Source of the DNA: Deltaproteobacteria bacterium
GTDB lineage: Bacteria > Desulfobacterota > DSM-4660 > Desulfatiglandales > HGW-15
Length of the DNA: 14,332 bases
Direction: 5' to 3'
Assembly: GCA_019308525.1 (NCBI GenBank)
Contig: JAFDIC010000051.1
Location: 1 to 14,332, forward strand
This document shows positions 13,882-14,332 of the stretch, one piece after another. Under the pieces are notes generated by a model, which did no database searches, was not told the origin of the DNA, and worked only from the letters and a program-made list of their open reading frames with translations. Position 1 is the stretch's first letter; each line of letters begins with the position of its first letter. Made by a program: the position numbers and the translations under genes.

Positions 13882-14332
13882 ATGAGAGTAAAGAGTCTGT
13901 CAATCGGAGTTATCATGATTCTTGCTGTAATGGGTGTCGTTTTTACGGCAGGGGAGATAACAGCAGCAACAAAAATGGATTTCTACCTGAATTGGAGCAC
14001 GCCCTATGCGGACCATATAGCTGTCTATATGGCATTGAAAAAGGAATATTTTGAGGAGCAAGGTCTGGATGTCACTATTCAATTTGCAAAAGGTTCGAAC
14101 GCGTGCGTAAAGGTTATCGGGGCCAAGAGAGGGGATCTGGCCCTGGGGATAGCGGATTCCCTGGCCGTGTTGAAAGGAGTTATCAGGGGAGTTCCCATCA
14201 AGTCAATCGCAGCGGTATACCAGTCCAACCCGGCGGCGATAATATCCCTGAAAAAGACCGGAATACGCTCGATCAAAGACCTGGTGGGCAGGACACTGGC
14301 AGACTCCCCTGCCAGCACCACTTACTACTTCA
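13882..14332 (+). CDS. Periplasmic substrate-binding protein, NMT1/SsuA-like (C-terminal part outside window)
   Basis: The first 150 residues are in the window and the frame is open to the right edge. A signal peptide is clear: MRVK, a hydrophobic stretch to about residue 23, and a likely cut after ITAA at about residue 29. There is no lipobox Cys, so the protein should be soluble in the periplasm. The mature start MDFYLNWSTPYADHIAVYMA, then KKEYFEEQGLDV, is the typical opening of NMT1/THI5-like and SsuA/TauA-like binding proteins. GDLALGIADSLAVLKGVIRG and IRSIKDLVGRTLADSPAST are the next conserved blocks. The start follows AAGGAGG at an ideal distance. It is the third part of the importer after ATPase and permease. 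The ligand class (pyrimidine precursor, sulfonate, nitrate or other small organic compound) cannot be read from this part. Confidence 0.92.
   Translation, partial: MRVKSLSIGVIMILAVMGVVFTAGEITAATKMDFYLNWSTPYADHIAVYMALKKEYFEEQGLDVTIQFAKGSNACVKVIGAKRGDLALGIADSLAVLKGVIRGVPIKSIAAVYQSNPAAIISLKKTGIRSIKDLVGRTLADSPASTTYYF

Noticed and set aside
1..14332. CRISPR arrays, tRNA or rRNA genes
   Set aside because: I saw no regularly spaced direct repeats, no tRNA cloverleaf-like segment with a T-loop motif, and no rRNA-like sequence.

Overview
The window looks like bacterial chromosome of moderate base composition. Genes are densely packed in operons with clear Shine-Dalgarno sequences. A split glycine decarboxylase (separate P1 and P2 subunits), lipB, an ACT-domain regulator, and two different soluble flavoprotein/small iron-sulfur modules of the fumarate reductase/AprA superfamily together suggest an anaerobic bacterium. 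Desulfobacterota (former Deltaproteobacteria) is the best guess. This is inferred from gene content; the window has no rRNA or other marker gene.

Layout. (A) 1-2104, minus strand: a FadR-type GntR regulator, then a 2[4Fe-4S] ferredoxin, then an FAD flavoprotein that runs off the left edge. A perfect 17-bp palindrome just upstream of the regulator is a good operator candidate. (B) 2309-7502, plus strand: a glycine cleavage operon, gcvH-gcvPA-gcvPB-lipB-ACT regulator. It has a near-consensus sigma70 promoter, a leader of about 200 nt and a terminator-like nested stem. gcvT and lpd are absent from the window. Between gcvPB and lipB lies a 327-bp noncoding insert with perfect 16-bp terminal inverted repeats and an ATGA duplication. 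It sits exactly between a stop and a start codon, as if a MITE had split an ancestral ATGA stop/start overlap. (C) 7555-14332 (end), plus strand: a promoter followed by flavoprotein, stand-alone [2Fe-2S] protein, M20 metallohydrolase, cysteine-synthase-like PLP enzyme, and a NitT/TauT-type ABC importer (ATPase, permease, and a periplasmic binding protein cut by the right edge).

How they may work together. Region B makes and lipoylates the H-protein and splits glycine decarboxylation between P1 and P2; the ACT protein probably senses an amino acid or controls the system. Region C reads as one uptake-and-catabolism unit: the importer brings in a small organic compound, and the hydrolase, PLP enzyme and flavoprotein/iron-sulfur pair process it. 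The substrate cannot be read from the sequence. The flavoprotein has lost several fumarate/succinate active-site residues, so its substrate is probably something else. Region C is the best candidate for an undescribed pathway. The insertion in B is the most clear-cut structural finding.
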